NCBI GenBank assembly: GCA_964035545.1
Contig: OZ037772.1
Span: 12,527,818 to 12,591,817 of the forward strand
Direction: 5' to 3'
Length of the DNA: 64,000 bases
Origin: Bugula neritina
Lineage: Eukaryota > Bryozoa > Gymnolaemata > Cheilostomatida > Bugulidae
The notes beneath the pieces were generated by a model, which saw only the letters and a program-made list of their open reading frames with translations, did no database searches and was not told the DNA's origin. Shown one piece after another: positions 25,631 through 39,700 of the stretch (the first letter of the stretch is position 1; each line of letters opens with the position of its first letter). The position numbers and the translations under genes are program-made.

Positions 25631-27464
25631 GTAAGTACTAAATATCAATATTTATGTTATAATATAAATAATTATAATAATCATAAATGGTAATGTATTA
25701 CTTTTACACTTATACTTAGTAACTCATAACTTATAGCTTCTGATATTTGTATTAATATCAAATAATCAAATATACCAAATTCAAACCGTAGTCACCAGAT
25801 AAAGTACTGTAGACTGTAGACATATTGTGTTAGTAGAATTATTAATATTATAATACTGATAATATTACTGCAAGTAAGTAATAATAGTTTAAGTTATATA
25901 GAATAACATAATGTAAGCCTTATTATTATCATTGCCACTGTAATCATTATGGTTGTATATATTCATATTGTGATGGTATATAATAATTATATTACATGTT
26001 ATAATTATATAGGGTGTAATTTGTATATAATAATAGCTTACAGAGGAAATATGTCTATTTCTACTTTAAGTTTGAGTGCAACTCATACTGATACTGTTCC
26101 TCATAGTCATAGTGTGGACATGGACGTAGTGCTGCAGGTTGAGATATATAAACTAAAACATAATGTTATAATATAGTTGTATATAATATATATTAATACT
26201 AAATATAAAAGAAAAGGAAAATAGGTTGCAGGTGAGAACTTGCCAATAGACAGTTGTTAATTTGGAATTAACTTTTACCTTTCACTATTCTATTGCCTTA
26301 GAAACTGTAGCTAGCAACCTACAGGAGATTTAGCCTTAGGGTATCGAAACACTTGTTATAAATATTATATAATACGATATAACTATATAATATTTTACTG
26401 CATACATTTACTCTTAGTGGAATCAGTGGCCACAGTCTACTCTCAGCGTATATTATTACCTATTAGATAGCTGATAATTCTATTAGTATATCTTTTAAAG
26501 TGCAATAATTAATTACCTGAAGATATTTTCACTCAAAGCATTCACTTACGTAAGAGAAAATTAATAAATTAGCAATATTTTAATTAGTTGGTATGCCATA
26601 GTCTACTGCAAACAGATAGTAATGTTGTCAGTGGGACATTGTCTGTAGATAGAATACAATAACCTGTTGATGTGACTGGGTTACAGGGAACTGCAGTGGC
26701 ATGTTTTAATTATTACAGATAGTATATAGAGTTGTAGCATCATTTATTGTGAGTAAATTACAGGAAACTGAAGTATTAACTGTTCACTAACCTCTACAGA
26801 GACTCTTATTGCTATTTTACTCGAAACAATTGATATATTATGCAGTATAACGACCATTATCATTACGTATATATTATATATTCATAGGTTGATGAGTCAC
26901 ACTTCGTATATTTTATTGAAAACATTTGTGATAGCCTCTGATATATATTTACTATAAGAAGCGTTATGGAATATAAAAGTAAATAAAGTATTATTTATGT
27001 GACCTGAGCTATAAATAGTAAATTCAGGAAAGCACTTCAACAGAGCTACTCCTGGAGTAGTTTTCAGTACAATCACTCAGTAGTAACCCTAGTATGAGTG
27101 TGTAAAGTAAATGCTATCTTAAAGTGGCAGTAACTTATTATTACAATAGGTTAGGAATGTTTTGTGCCGTTAGCCCAGCCCCATTTTATGGCCACTTGTT
27201 TGCCTTTGATTCTATAATATAGCCTTTGCTCTCTTCTCTATACCTTGTCTTGCTGAATTCCGAGTACTTAGTCTAATTCTCATCAGGTTTTTCTTGAGTA
27301 ATCTCCCCTGTAGTGGTTACCAGGTAGGTTCTCATGTGATCAGTTTCCTTTGAGAATGTGACAGATAGAAGAAGTGATTTGGTTTGGAGTTGATTTTATA
27401 GAAAAGTTTGCTGCTTCTGTTACCAGTCAGGTTGTCAGCTTTAATTAGTCAGCACCATTTTTTC

Positions 27465-27570
27465 TCTACTCTGTCACACTACACTGTACTCTCTCTACTC
27501 TGTCACACTACACTGTACTATCTCTACTATGTCACACCACACTATACTCTTTCTACTCTGTCACAACACA
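27465..27570. repeat. 30-bp tandem repeat
   Basis: Four copies beginning CTACTCTGTCACACTACACT at 27465, 27495, 27525 and 27553. Pyrimidine-rich. Confidence 0.88.
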
Positions 27571-28099
27571 CCTTCATCAAGTCTTTAGAAATAAATCTCA
27601 GTCAGAAGTTACAGAAAGCCCTAGCCTACCAAAACATTCATGCTGTAATAGTAATGTGGATGTTGAGTTGTGTTCTAAAGATCCTCTCCCTTTGCTAACA
27701 TAATCTAAATTATAATCTCTGTGGTTATTTAATTCCTTCAAGTGTAGCCTGTAATTATAGTTATCTGTTTGCATAGCTAGGCTGGTCTGATATGCCCACC
27801 TTGTCAAATCATTAATCTCCCTCGGCTAGCAATTTCCGAAACTGTTGCTCATAGTTGCGAAAGGCAGGCATCTGGGAACTGGAGGTGTTTGCATACATAT
27901 GCTAGGATAAGGGAGGCTTGCTGGGGCCTTATCTACTCATAATGCACTGAATAAATTGGCTACTGTTTGCTCTGATGATTAATAATGTCTCCGTATCATC
28001 TGCAAATAGTCAGCTAGGGTCTGCAACTGTTTGCTTTAATTTCCTCCACAACTTGCAGTCAAACTTATAAAGTAGAGGCTTATCAGGGGTTTGACACAA

Positions 28100-28335
28100 T
28101 TTCCCTCTGCTTCTTCTCTACACTCCTCCTCTACCCCTTTCCTCTTTACCCTCTCTACCCTTCTTACTCTATCCCCTTATTCCACTCTCCTCCTCTACCC
28201 CCCTATTCTACCTTCTTTCTCTACCCATTCATCTACCCCCTTCCTCTACCCCTCTCATCTACCCCTCTCCTCTACCCTTCTCCTCTACCCCCCCTTCCTC
28301 TACACCTCTTCTCTACCCCCTTACTCTAGGACCCC
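28100..28335. repeat. Pyrimidine-only tract of CTCTACCCC-type units
   Basis: Nearly 240 bases of almost pure C and T broken by single A residues, built on CTCTACCCC and CTCCTCTACCCC motifs. The plus-strand open frame across it (Ser/Thr/Pro/Leu only) is a composition artefact. Confidence 0.85.
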
Positions 28336-29104
28336 TGAATGTAGGTTGCTGCTCCACCACTTGGTCCACAGGAATACCTCACTACTACAACAAAGGATGC
28401 TCCATCCTGAGAGACATAGTAATGAGTGAATGATTGGCCTACAATGCAGTCTCTATGGTAATCTCCTCAACACTGATATTAATATCTCATTTCTACTCGC
28501 TTAGGCCCACTGCAAAGGAATTTTAATATAACTTAGAAATGTCAACTGCTGTCGCTAGATTGTTGTTTGGCCGATTGACGCCTGACTTCTTATTGTTTGA
28601 GCTTTCTGCGTCTCAAGATGCCTATTGAGAGAAGTTGTGAGAGCTAGGAAACTAACTGCAGTTGTTTGCTTTACCCCAATACACAATTACAACGACTTAC
28701 TAACTACCCTCAGCTTTAGTTCCTTCAAGTGATTTGCTCTACTTGAATGAGGCAGTTTTCCTCACCTAATATCGGATATGTAAACAGTAATTAAATGTCT
28801 TGCCCCAAGCCCAGCACAATGCATCTGGTTAGGTTCATGACAGTCAGGTTTACTTGTCATCTACTAATTCTTTCACTGCAGAACAGGCCAACGTAGGAAA
28901 AAGAAACACCTTATGTAGTGTCGCTCAACATGCATGCTGTGATGGTATTTGTATAGTATAGGTTTCTTGTTGCTAATTTCATGATGTTTACAGCCCCAGA
29001 ATGTTTAGTGTTACTGTAAGCAGTGCTGGCTTCTAGTTTCACACGTAAAGCTCTGATACTGCCCTATCCTCCTTGACACCAGCTGGTTTGGTCTCCCACA
29101 GCCG

Positions 29105-29180
29105 CTGGTATTGCTAACTTACACTGGTATTGCTGAGTTACACTGGTATTGCTGAGTTACACTGGTATTGCTGACTTACG
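29105..29180. repeat. 19-bp tandem repeat, four copies
   Basis: CTGGTATTGCTGAGTTACA begins at 29105, 29124, 29143 and 29162, an exact 19-base period with one to three changes in the first and last copies. Confidence 0.92.
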
Positions 29181-29610
29181 CACAAATAGACCAACGCTTA
29201 GCATTGTTGATGTTTTATCTCTCAAGTGCTGTAAATACCAGCTTCCTTTGATTTCCTTCTACAAGTTAGTAACTTGGCATTTACACAGGGATGCCAAGCC
29301 ATTAGTACCTGCACTGTGTTGTGGAAATGTCCAATTGGCAGCCATATTTGCTATTGGAGCATTTTTTATTGTTGTCTCACTTTCACACCTCTACCCAATC
29401 TTTTTCTCCATTGTTTATTCTATACAATGCTGGCTTTAGTTCAGCTAAACACTGCAACATTGTTCTTAGACACATGCTTTGTTAGGGTAGTAGAGTGTGC
29501 AGGCATTTTGCTTCTGATTTCTACAGACTAGATTTACTATGTCATGTGATGACGAGTCCTAAACCCGACCCAGCAGCGCTAGACTACGTATCAGCTTCCC
29601 ACTCCCTATA

Positions 29611-29695
29611 GTCTAGCTGGGTTCTTATATCCCGCCCCCTAGTCTAGCTGGGTTCTTATATCCCGCCCCCTAGTCTAGCTGAGTTTTTATGTCCA
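29611..29695. repeat. 31-bp tandem repeat with nearby inverted partner
   Basis: Two identical units and a third diverged one start at 29611, 29642 and 29673, each opening GTCTAGCTGGGTTCTTATAT. An imperfect inverted copy of the opening segment (CCCAGCAGCGCTAGACTA, about 29569-29586) lies just left. Confidence 0.8.
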
Positions 29696-30562
29696 GCATA
29701 GTGTTACTTTTTGTTTTTACATTCCAGACTACTCGCAGTACTTAAATATTTGGTGCCGTGTTTGGTGAATGTAAGATTTTAATAAACAATGTTTTGTTAT
29801 ATTGGTGCAGTTGGTGCAGTGTTAAGTTAACACAAAACAAAATTGATCACTTGCAAAATTGAAAGATTGTAAATGGCCAATTTTAGTACACAGTCTATTT
29901 CTACACTGTTTCTACACTGTTTTTGTGATACTAGACTGACTCTAGAGTCTATAGAACATTTCTCTAATATCAGACTGATTTATACTCGGTGTGAAACTTA
30001 CTTATCTATATTGATTATATGATTAATCATCTAGATGGATATAAACTGCTTGTAGAGTGTAAATCTGATGCTGTAAAAGCCTCTCCAGTCTCTCTCATCC
30101 TCCGTCTTCTATAATTCTTGCTAATGAATTCAACTTTATATTGACTATTCAGGCCCACTTGTGTGCTACTCTAGTATTGAGATATGCTTGTATACTTATT
30201 ATACAAATCAATTTCATTAGAACTTATAGCAAAGTCTCAGACAGAGATTATGTTGTTTAGTCCAATAGCAACAGGGATACCAATTATTTTAATAAAATGC
30301 GTTTTACTTGGTTTTACTTCAACTTATATACACTATAAACTTGCTTATCCGATATGCTACTTAGCTGTAGAATGCTCTAATGTTCCTAATACTATTTATA
30401 TATAGAATTTATATAAATATATAATGTAGTACATAACAATAGATGATTCTGTAATAAGTTAGTTATGTTTATATATTCATATAGACTTTATATAAACATA
30501 GAGCAATAATGACCAAGGATGATATTATTATAAATTAGTGAGGTTTACATAGTTGTTTAGAC

Positions 30563-30566
<4 letters not shown>

Positions 30567-30620
<54 letters not shown>

Positions 30621-30621
30621 C

Positions 30622-30682
<61 letters not shown>
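30567..30682. repeat. TA/CATA microsatellite
   Basis: A long TA run interrupted by TACATACATA and TATGTATA near its middle. It is the second large TA array of the window. Confidence 0.95.
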
Positions 30683-32079
30683 TAGTGATAATAAATGGCT
30701 ATGTAAGTATAGGCATATATTAATATAAACTTTATATAAATGTATAGTAATGATGACAGAGAATAAGGGAATAAATTAGTAAGGCTAATACATGCACACA
30801 GGTATATAAACTACTATTTTTTGTAATCAACAAATATAAATCGAAGATGGCTAAAGTCACTCTTGACCTTTGCATTTGACCTTCACATCACAGTAGGTGT
30901 GTCAACATGCAGCATGTCACTTCCTTTAACCCAATTCCCCGATACTCAAGCTAGCTCATTACAATTAACATGCCAACCAATCTACCTACTAATCCTCACC
31001 TGAGTAGTAATTTGCTGTGAAATGCACTAATTAATACTAATTTTCTATCATCATTAATTCTGCTTCTTCACCCTTCCTGATTACTTGTCAGACTCACGGA
31101 CTGTACTTTCAGAGAGTTGATTAGCAGCTTACCAACTTGTGTGAATTCTGCCACACTCTGGGCTGTTCTAGTTTCTTCAGGGCCTTTGATATATTTATTG
31201 CTATAAAATTGCACAAAAACATATTTTTGCTCAGTTTTAATGCTATGGGTCTTCCAGTAATTTGCCTGTTATAATTTGCTGAATTGATTATTTCGCCAGT
31301 TTTTATTATTTTAAATGCAGCTGCTGCCAATAGTTTTAGTTTCAGGCAGCATTACATCATGGCAGCCATTGTGAGGTGCTGCTTTAATCTTGTTACCTTT
31401 TAGCTTTGAATTAGTCTGAACAGTTCAATATTGAGCAGTTGAGACGCCAGACTGAATGGGCCTCATAATGCTGCCACAGATCTGCTGTCAACTAGAAGCT
31501 TATAATTTACTGTTTAATAGCAATAAGTACATGATACTTATTTCATTAGCCGCTATTATCCACCACTTTATTGACTGGAATGAATATAATTCTCAGAGAT
31601 AGAGAGTAAATTCCTTTCTTCTTCCTACAAACTGTTGTCAACTATGACGAAAATCAATTTCTATAATCATGCCTTTTGCCGTGCAATTTCCTGGCAGCAT
31701 TTCTGAAAGCTTGTCAAGCTGATGAGCAGCATGCCGATAGGTTATACATAGTTTTGGCAGCAGAGAGAACTGCTACTTCTATTTCTACTTATCATTCAAT
31801 TCAACTTAAGATCCTCTACTCCTATTTAAATACTTCATTATGAGATGGAAAATAATTAGCTAGAGTAGAGTACTTGATAATAAAATAAGCGAGTGGCTGA
31901 CAGTTTAGTTCCACAAATTATTTGACTACTAAATATACAGAGTGAGTAGGTGAATATCCTGTGGCTGACCAAGTACTACTTGGTGGCACTACAAAATTAC
32001 CAATGTGTGTTTTAGCATTTTAAATCAGCAAACCTCTTGTAAATAATGTGTTGGTAAGAGACCATTTAGTTCCAGTGAG

Positions 32080-32205
32080 TTGGTGGGTGGGTGCTAAGTG
32101 ACTGAATGAGTTAGTATGTAAATAGTTGTTAACTGAGTGGGTGAGTGACTGAGTGAGTTAGTAGTGAGTGAGTGACTGAGTGAGTTAGTGGTAGGTGGGT
32201 GACTG
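32080..32205. repeat. Degenerate GAGTGACTGAGTGAGTTAGT repeats
   Basis: Three to four imperfect copies of a unit of about 24 bases built on GAGT/GACT. Confidence 0.75.
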
Positions 32206-33641
32206 AGGGAGAGGATGGAATGTTTACCTTAGGACTTGCTGTCTGGATAAGAGCAGTGAGTGAGCAGCGAGTGAGTGGTAAAGTGATGAACTAGCAACAC
32301 ATCTGCTGTCTCTACTCCACATACACCTGTGCTAGTAGATAATCTCCACCTTCACAAAGTATATCTGACTGAAGAGCTCTCAACAGCATCTGCTACAGTT
32401 TCTGGATCTTCTGATCACCTCTAGCTTATTGTTTGCCATCCACTCCTGTTCCTCTCAAGGGCTAGCAGTGTTATTATTGTCTTCAGGTTATAATTTTCTT
32501 CCGATTCTATAGAAAAGTGTTTTGTAAGAATCTTGAGCAACTGTTGTACAGGGTGTTTTTTATCATTTGTCCATGAGGTCAATGCCAAATAGCAACAATA
32601 GCTATTTTGAGGTTTTACAAAAAATTGTTAAATTTTATGCGATTTGGTATGTTGAAATAGGCCTTATATAAATGCATGGTTGATTTTATAAGATTGCTTG
32701 TATTAATTTAACAGAGCTAGCCAGAAAACTAAATAACAATCCTACTCAGTGTTTTGTCTCCATGGTATTCATACTGTTTCTGGCTCAGCTAGGTGTCTGA
32801 CAACCTAGTAAGTAGGTGCAAGCCTGACTCAACTCAAACCAGAATTGTTTATCTCTTTGATATGTAAAAATTATTTATCCACACCTAAATGAAAACCAAC
32901 TACTGCAAATATCTACATAAACCTATTAATAACTATTTAATATTTTGCATATTTATTATTTTCATTTTTTGCTTGTAAGCCTTTAAAGAGATTTTTCTGA
33001 AATAATTAAATCCACACACCTGCAGTTCTCAGCTAAAATGGCTGACTTAAAATTCATTTTGTGGCAATTTTATGGTTGATCAGTTTTATAAAAAGTTAAT
33101 AATTTTCAATTGGCTGGTGGCTGGTTTTAAAATAGGTCACGCAATAAATACATAAACTTACTCTGGCTGTTGTGACATTCTTATGCATTTCAAATACCTG
33201 TTTTGAATCACTGTTGGGCAATGCATGTGGTGATTAAGCATAGGTTTACTACTAGCTCACTGAGCAATACTAAAGGATACAGCAAATTGAATTAAAATCA
33301 CTTGATGAAAAGAAAACAGTCTGCAATGCTAATGAAAAAATGTTAAGCTGGAATTTATCATAAATGAAAGGTTTCACTTTTGTTGCTTCAACTTGAGCCC
33401 ATCTGTCAATTTACTTAGCATTTAATTGGTGTCACCTATTAGTTTGTGTAAAACTATTTTTATATTTAATTCTGTGTTTAAAAAAACAAGGAATATTGAT
33501 TACTGAATACCGTTTATTAGATATTTAGTGATTTCAGGTTTTTATTACTAGAACTAAAGCAGATCTTACTCTCTGGTTTCATTGGTTTTCCAAAAGAAAG
33601 TTTTTTATATTATTAATTATCAGTTTTTTTTCATTTTTTAG

Positions 33642-33736
33642 AGTTGATGTTGACTGAGTGCATAGAGAAAGCCTGGTCAAGACTTTGGACTCAGTCAGAG
33701 TGATTCACAGTGAGTCCCAGTCAGTCAGTCAAAGTG
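33642..33736 (+). other. 5' UTR part of the receptor's first coding exon
   Basis: The exon opens after a pyrimidine-rich acceptor (TTTTTTTTCATTTTTTAG). It has stops in the frame of the start codon (TGA at 33701) and several CAGT repeats before ATG. Confidence 0.65.
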
Positions 33737-36700
33737 ATGGATTGGAGAGTGTCACTGTTGGTTACATTTACTCTCGCCTCACTCTCGCAAGCTGAAGGTA
33801 AGATCCTCACTGAATATTCAGCAAACTGACCTCCCTAGTTACTCCCAAAGAGCTCTAAAATACAGCTGTCCAACTGCATGCTTATTTTAGAGAACAATTA
33901 ATTCTATATCATGCAAGAATTTCAGATAAAAATTTAAATACCAGGTTGGAAAATTCAAATTCCATTTGCTTTGCACTTTCTGCTATTAGAGATATTGCTA
34001 CAAGGTCACTATGGAGTGTGAATTTGTTTACTATAATATGGTGAATAATGTGATATTTATTTAGTGACTGATAAAACACCTCTTCATGTTATCAACAATA
34101 TCTATGTTAGTTTTACACACAGCACTTTAATGTTTTATCTACATGTTTGCTTATTAATAATTCAAATGTTAATGTCAGAAATAACAATAGTCTCTCAACA
34201 CTAAAGGAGCTAATCAACCTCTCCTACTGCTGCCTCTCTCTCTATTGTCGCTGCCTGGGCTGTGAACCTGGTGGTATTTCTGATCTGACTCAAATCATGT
34301 AATAGTTCTGTTTTAGAGAACTGAAACTATTTCCATAGCTTTGAGTGATTCGTATGTTAAATGTTTGCCTGTGCTAAATTTGTTTGAAGGTTTTATTTTA
34401 GGACATGTTAATCTTTTATTTTTGTATCTTGTTTATTGTAAATAATAAAAAATAGCAATAGATCAATGATAAGGAAGTTTTTCAAATAGAAACATTTTTA
34501 CAAGTTTATGAATTTAACATCAAATTTGATTAGACAAAATAACGAATAACTGATTCCTATTGGCCAGGTAAATTACATGATAGCAGATTGCTAGTAACAT
34601 TAGCTGTTAACACGAGTACACTATTTACTTAGCTACACAAGTTAACAAGTAAATTACATGACTATTCAGCAGCTACTATAGACAGCTGCCAGGTGCTGCC
34701 CCCTGCTGACTTTATCTGCTGACTTAGAGTATGCATAAAGCAAACAGATAATTACTACAAGATGTGCCTAGTATGACTCAACTACACACCTCTATCAACA
34801 TCTTCTACAAACAATTATAATCATATCCATTTGCTGCCTTGGCAGCGTAGCTGGAATACAAGCCCGGATCCATTCTCACCAGCTTGGATGTCTGTTTTGA
34901 GGTTGAGCTGTTTGTTTCTCTCTTTGTCCCGACCACAGAACCACTGAACCCTTTGTAATACCCACCAGTGCATAGTTTATATGTAATATAGATATATTAC
35001 CATCTGCTGAGCTTCCTTGAAATATTTGTACTCTCTTAGGACTGGGAATGTTTCCTTTGGTTAGTGTGTATGCAACAGGTACTGTACACTAGTAGTTACT
35101 ACTAGCTTGTACTCTACGAGGAACAGAACCACAGAGCATTCCGGAAGAATCTGAATCAGTAAATTAAACCAGAGTTTTAAACTCATTTTGGCTTCTGGCA
35201 AAAGTTTCAAAATTTGTACAATTTTACTCCCTCCGCCTTTCAAGCTAGTATCCTAACCATTGCACTACATGAGCTACTACAGGGTAGTGACTACAGGGGC
35301 TACTGCAGGGGAATCTCAATACTACAGAACCGAGAACGATTTGCTTTTTATTCAATTCTCTTTCTGCTTTAAAAAGTTTTGCAGTATTATGGCCTTCCAT
35401 TTTTTCAAGCAGCGAAAAAACCTGTGGCTTGTAAATCATAGTCTTGTTGTTTCAATTATTCATAGGATTTGTAACTCTTCAGAGAAAGGGTTTGTAAAGC
35501 GGAGAAGAAAAGGTTGTTTAGATATAAACATCAGGCTTTGTACTGGTTACTACTTAATGCTCCCCAGTTGTTTTAACAGAGTGCTGTTATGTTTGCTCAG
35601 CTCACGTTCTATTTAAATTTGTTTTCTTAAACTAAAACCCCTCTTTAAAATCTCTACCTAGCTGTGTAAGTTGCCTTTGCCAGCCTTAGCCGATAGCATC
35701 CTACAATGCTCCATAGTTTTGCAAGTAGAATATATGTTTTAAAGCTGTTACTTGAAAACAGTGAGCGAGTTATTTAAAAAATATGATTGAATATAATAAA
35801 TAGATATAAATGAATATATTTTGCTAGTAATAAAAAATCATTTCATAGTTGAATATGAGTACCTATTTCTCTTTTGTGACATTCAAATACTGGGTGGGTG
35901 AAAGAATAGCTCCTAAGCCTTCCTAAATACCCTCCTAGTTGTTAAGGGATTTATCAATTCAGATCCAGCCTTAGCAATTTATGATAATTTAATTGTATCT
36001 TACAAATACCAAAGTGTTCTTTGCTTTAATTTCGAATCTCTAAAAACATGGTTGTATTTATTGATATTCAATTAAAATTCAATTACAGCTAAATTATATT
36101 GAATTAAAAGGTGATTTCTGCTAATTCTTATGCACTAGAAGTACAGCCAATCAGTTATAAACACTGGCTCCTAATCACCAAGAGTGAAGGTACATTATGA
36201 TGCCGAGTCTGATAGTAAAGTGAGTCATTTCTGTATTTAAAGTCAGTGAATATAGAATATTTTCATGACACATACTCTTATTAGAGTTATTGTTCTCTAT
36301 TGCATGTTTGTTAACAAAAAAAACTAGATTGTCAGAGAGATAGGGCTTAGAGAGCTCCACAGGAGTTGTTATTGTGAGCTTTTGTCCAAGTCCTATACTC
36401 CTACTTACTTATCTGATAAAACTCAGCATGTCACTAACTAACACCTGCCTTTTCAAGTCAAACTATCATCTTCATAGTTTCACTTGCTTACAGTTTTTAT
36501 TCTCATTTTATGTTAATTCGCTTACTTTATGTCAGTGAAAATTGATAAAACATTCCTACAAGCCTAATCTGTAGAACAAAAAGCACCTGTTGACTTGACT
36601 GGTAGGAAAACAAGTTAGTAATCAGGGGATTATGAAATTCAGCACTTTGCAAATATATTAACTCCTTCTTCACAAACACTCTGTAGACTATCTGACATCC

Positions 36701-39700
36701 CCTACCCACTCTCTCCTCACTGCTCACTTAATCCTCTGGTAGCGGTTGCTAACTTGGTAAACCATTTAAATCAGATCATATTGATGGATATAGATTACCA
36801 ATAACAGGTTATTTATTAATGTTGAACTATTATTGGCTGAGAGTCCTGCAAGTGTATGAAAAGATTTGATTTGTGGATTTGGTTAATACTGTTGATGGTA
36901 ACCAGAGTGGCCATTATTAAACCTGAGTTACAGTAGAACCTGTGTCGGCCATGTTGTGGTGCTTTTTGAACTGATTTCAGCATTTGGCATTCTCTTCGGC
37001 AATCAATTAGTTTATGGCGGCTATTTTTGAATTTTTTTGCCAAAGATTTTATCGACACATGAGTAACGGCCAAAAATGTGACATTATAAATCCAATTAAA
37101 TCAGTGAGCTCTCTCTACATAGACTTGTAACTGTCATGTAACATGTTATACGGAGTGGCACCGTTGGTGAGGGAATAATTTATTTGACTTTACTTGACAT
37201 ATTATCCATTGAGCACTCATGTAATGTATCACTAGTTGTTTGGTTGTCACGGTAACCAAACACTAGGGTTCTTCATTGTTTCCATATAAATATGTTGAGG
37301 AAACAGATTTGGAGGTTCCACAAAACTTGTACATTATCAGTAATTTAACAGGTTGCTCAACAAGGTGGTGAATGCAGCAAATGTTTAGTTATTGGCTATA
37401 AAATGGCACCAGTTTGCCAGAAAACCTCTCACAAAGTAGACAGTATAAAAATTTGATAAACCTTTACAGAGTTTCATCATTTACTAACTATTTATTTTGA
37501 AACAACCAAAAGAGTTTGCAGTGCATTAGATCTAAGTGTCTTTCACCTCTGCCCTATCTCTATGATTATGTAACTTTACTGTGTGCTGGTATACACTACA
37601 TCTACTCCGAGTGTTTACTCTCCCGTATTTTATGTCACAGTTCGCCAGGAATGCACTCTACTACTGCTGGCAGCTGCCAGATAATTGTTGTTTGAGTATT
37701 CCTCACTCTGTACTCCCCAGCAGATAGAAGTAGTTGTTATCAGATCATTGTTGAGTAACCTGCTCTCTACAAGGTCTATTGTGGCTGTAATGGCTCATTA
37801 TTTATCCATTCTAATATAAAAGGTTTGCGCTGGCTAGAATTCTGCTTCCAAATTTACTAAATTCTTTGGCTAAATACACTTCACAAACTTCCAGACGAAG
37901 TAAATAACGCAACATGCAATTTAAGACGAGTAACTGCTTGCCGTTGGCTAGGATATCAATGCTACATTGTTTAGTCACAGCATTGCTTGGGGGAAAAACA
38001 TCCATTACTAGGTAATAACACTTATTTACACGAAATAGTAGGGTGTCAGGGAGATGGAGGCTGTAAGACCTGTAATTCTGTAGGTATCTCCTACATTGTC
38101 ATTGTGAAGTGGACCAGCTGCTAAATTCGGATTTCTTATCCATTAGCTGAGTTTATAAAATTATTTTTTCAGCTTCATTAAACAGGATTGCATAACTCTG
38201 GGATGCTGTAGGAATGTACACTGAAGACGCAGTAACTGCTTCATTGACTTTGTAGAGGCAAGGGTGTGATAAAATCTATATTAAGATTGCAAGTTTCACA
38301 TTTAATTTTGAAAGGCAGCGAATTTCCACTGATATGAGTCACTTGCTCTGCTGATTGCCAGAAGCAGAGAGAAAGTTTAGCTAATTTAGCTCTCTGCTCT
38401 TACATAAGCTCTTTCACTAACATTTCTCTCCTTTTGAAGTCTCCCATACCTCCACAAAATAAATACTTTAAATTGATTTGAACTAATTAAAATGTTTTCA
38501 CTTTGACCAGCTTGTTTACTTTAGAAGTTTATTTTAATTTGTCTACTGTGTAGTATGTGTGCTAACCTGTTAGTCAAACTTTCAGTGTGTTCCGAGTATA
38601 AAATGTCACTATTTTATTTGTGAAACTCAGAATTTTAAACACGGAGAATTAATGAAATTGTTTGTATTCACATCGGTAATCCCTGTTGCTAGCCTGTAAG
38701 ACAACCAGAATGCTTGCTTTAGGGTGTCTCCTTACCTCTAACAGTTCGATATGCATTGATTGCCCCTTTGAGTTGTCGGCATTATATAAATAATATATAA
38801 TATTTATCTTGTTGGCCTATTTTACACAACATTGTCAATACATATAAACCTGCTCGTTTATTTTACAAGCTCTAGAATTTTATTATTGACAATTTTATTT
38901 TTTTTTTAATTAGCTAAACAGTAAAAGCATACTACAAAAGCAATCTGTTGGGTTGGTAACCTCTTACTGCTAGAAAGTTCCTATTTGAATGAAAATCTTT
39001 AATCATATAAAAAGCTTTGTTCACTTCAACTAATCTCCGTCCCAGGTTTCTAGTCTTTTCTGCATTTTGATTACACTTTAAACTTTTTGTAACCACTATT
39101 AAATATCAATTAATTTAGTGAACTGTATATTTTGGCTAACCACTGCACTGCAAGGTGACAGGGGCACCAGTGCTTGCGGTTGTATCACGGATAATGTGAT
39201 GCAAGATTTCTTGTTATTTTATTTGTTGAGTCTCCAACCATCATTTTTATATCATGAGTCAATGCATGTCAAAACCATTGAATGAGATTCTCTTTTCAGT
39301 CACCTAGTTTACGATATATTTGATTCGTATTTCATGATGTTGATTGAATATTATTCTTGGATACAGCAACTGCTAAATTTACTATAATCACAAACCAATG
39401 GTCAGCACTTTTATACAAACTTCATACTCTTTAAACTATTCCCTTTCACGGAGTCAGTAGGTAATGTCGTTCCTTCATTCAAATTTTAGTAGCTTTAATT
39501 TTGTATCATGTTACATTTTTAGTCCGATTTGGTTATCGATAAGGAACGCTAACACAAGCAGTAATTGTAGTTTAGGATAATAAGCTGAATTAGAAGTTGA
39601 ATCATATATTATATGTTGGCCGAGATTGTAATTCAAATCCTATTAAATTTCTTTCTCCGCACTAAGTCAAGAGATTGTAAGAGATTTGTCTGTTAAGAAT

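Larger units (their letters stand above)
25631..33641. other. Probable 5' UTR intron or intergenic region, no gene seen
   Basis: About 8 kb between the promoter-like patch and the receptor's signal-peptide exon. It contains several simple and tandem repeats listed separately. I found no exon chain or recognisable protein on either strand. Confidence 0.45.

Noticed and set aside
28091-28429. 112-residue plus-strand open frame (Ser/Pro/Leu/Thr-rich)
   Set aside because: Composition artefact of a polypyrimidine tract.
34805-34990. GC-richer patch with CCCGGATCC, considered as a tRNA or SINE B-box
   Set aside because: No partner A-box at the right distance and no foldable cloverleaf.
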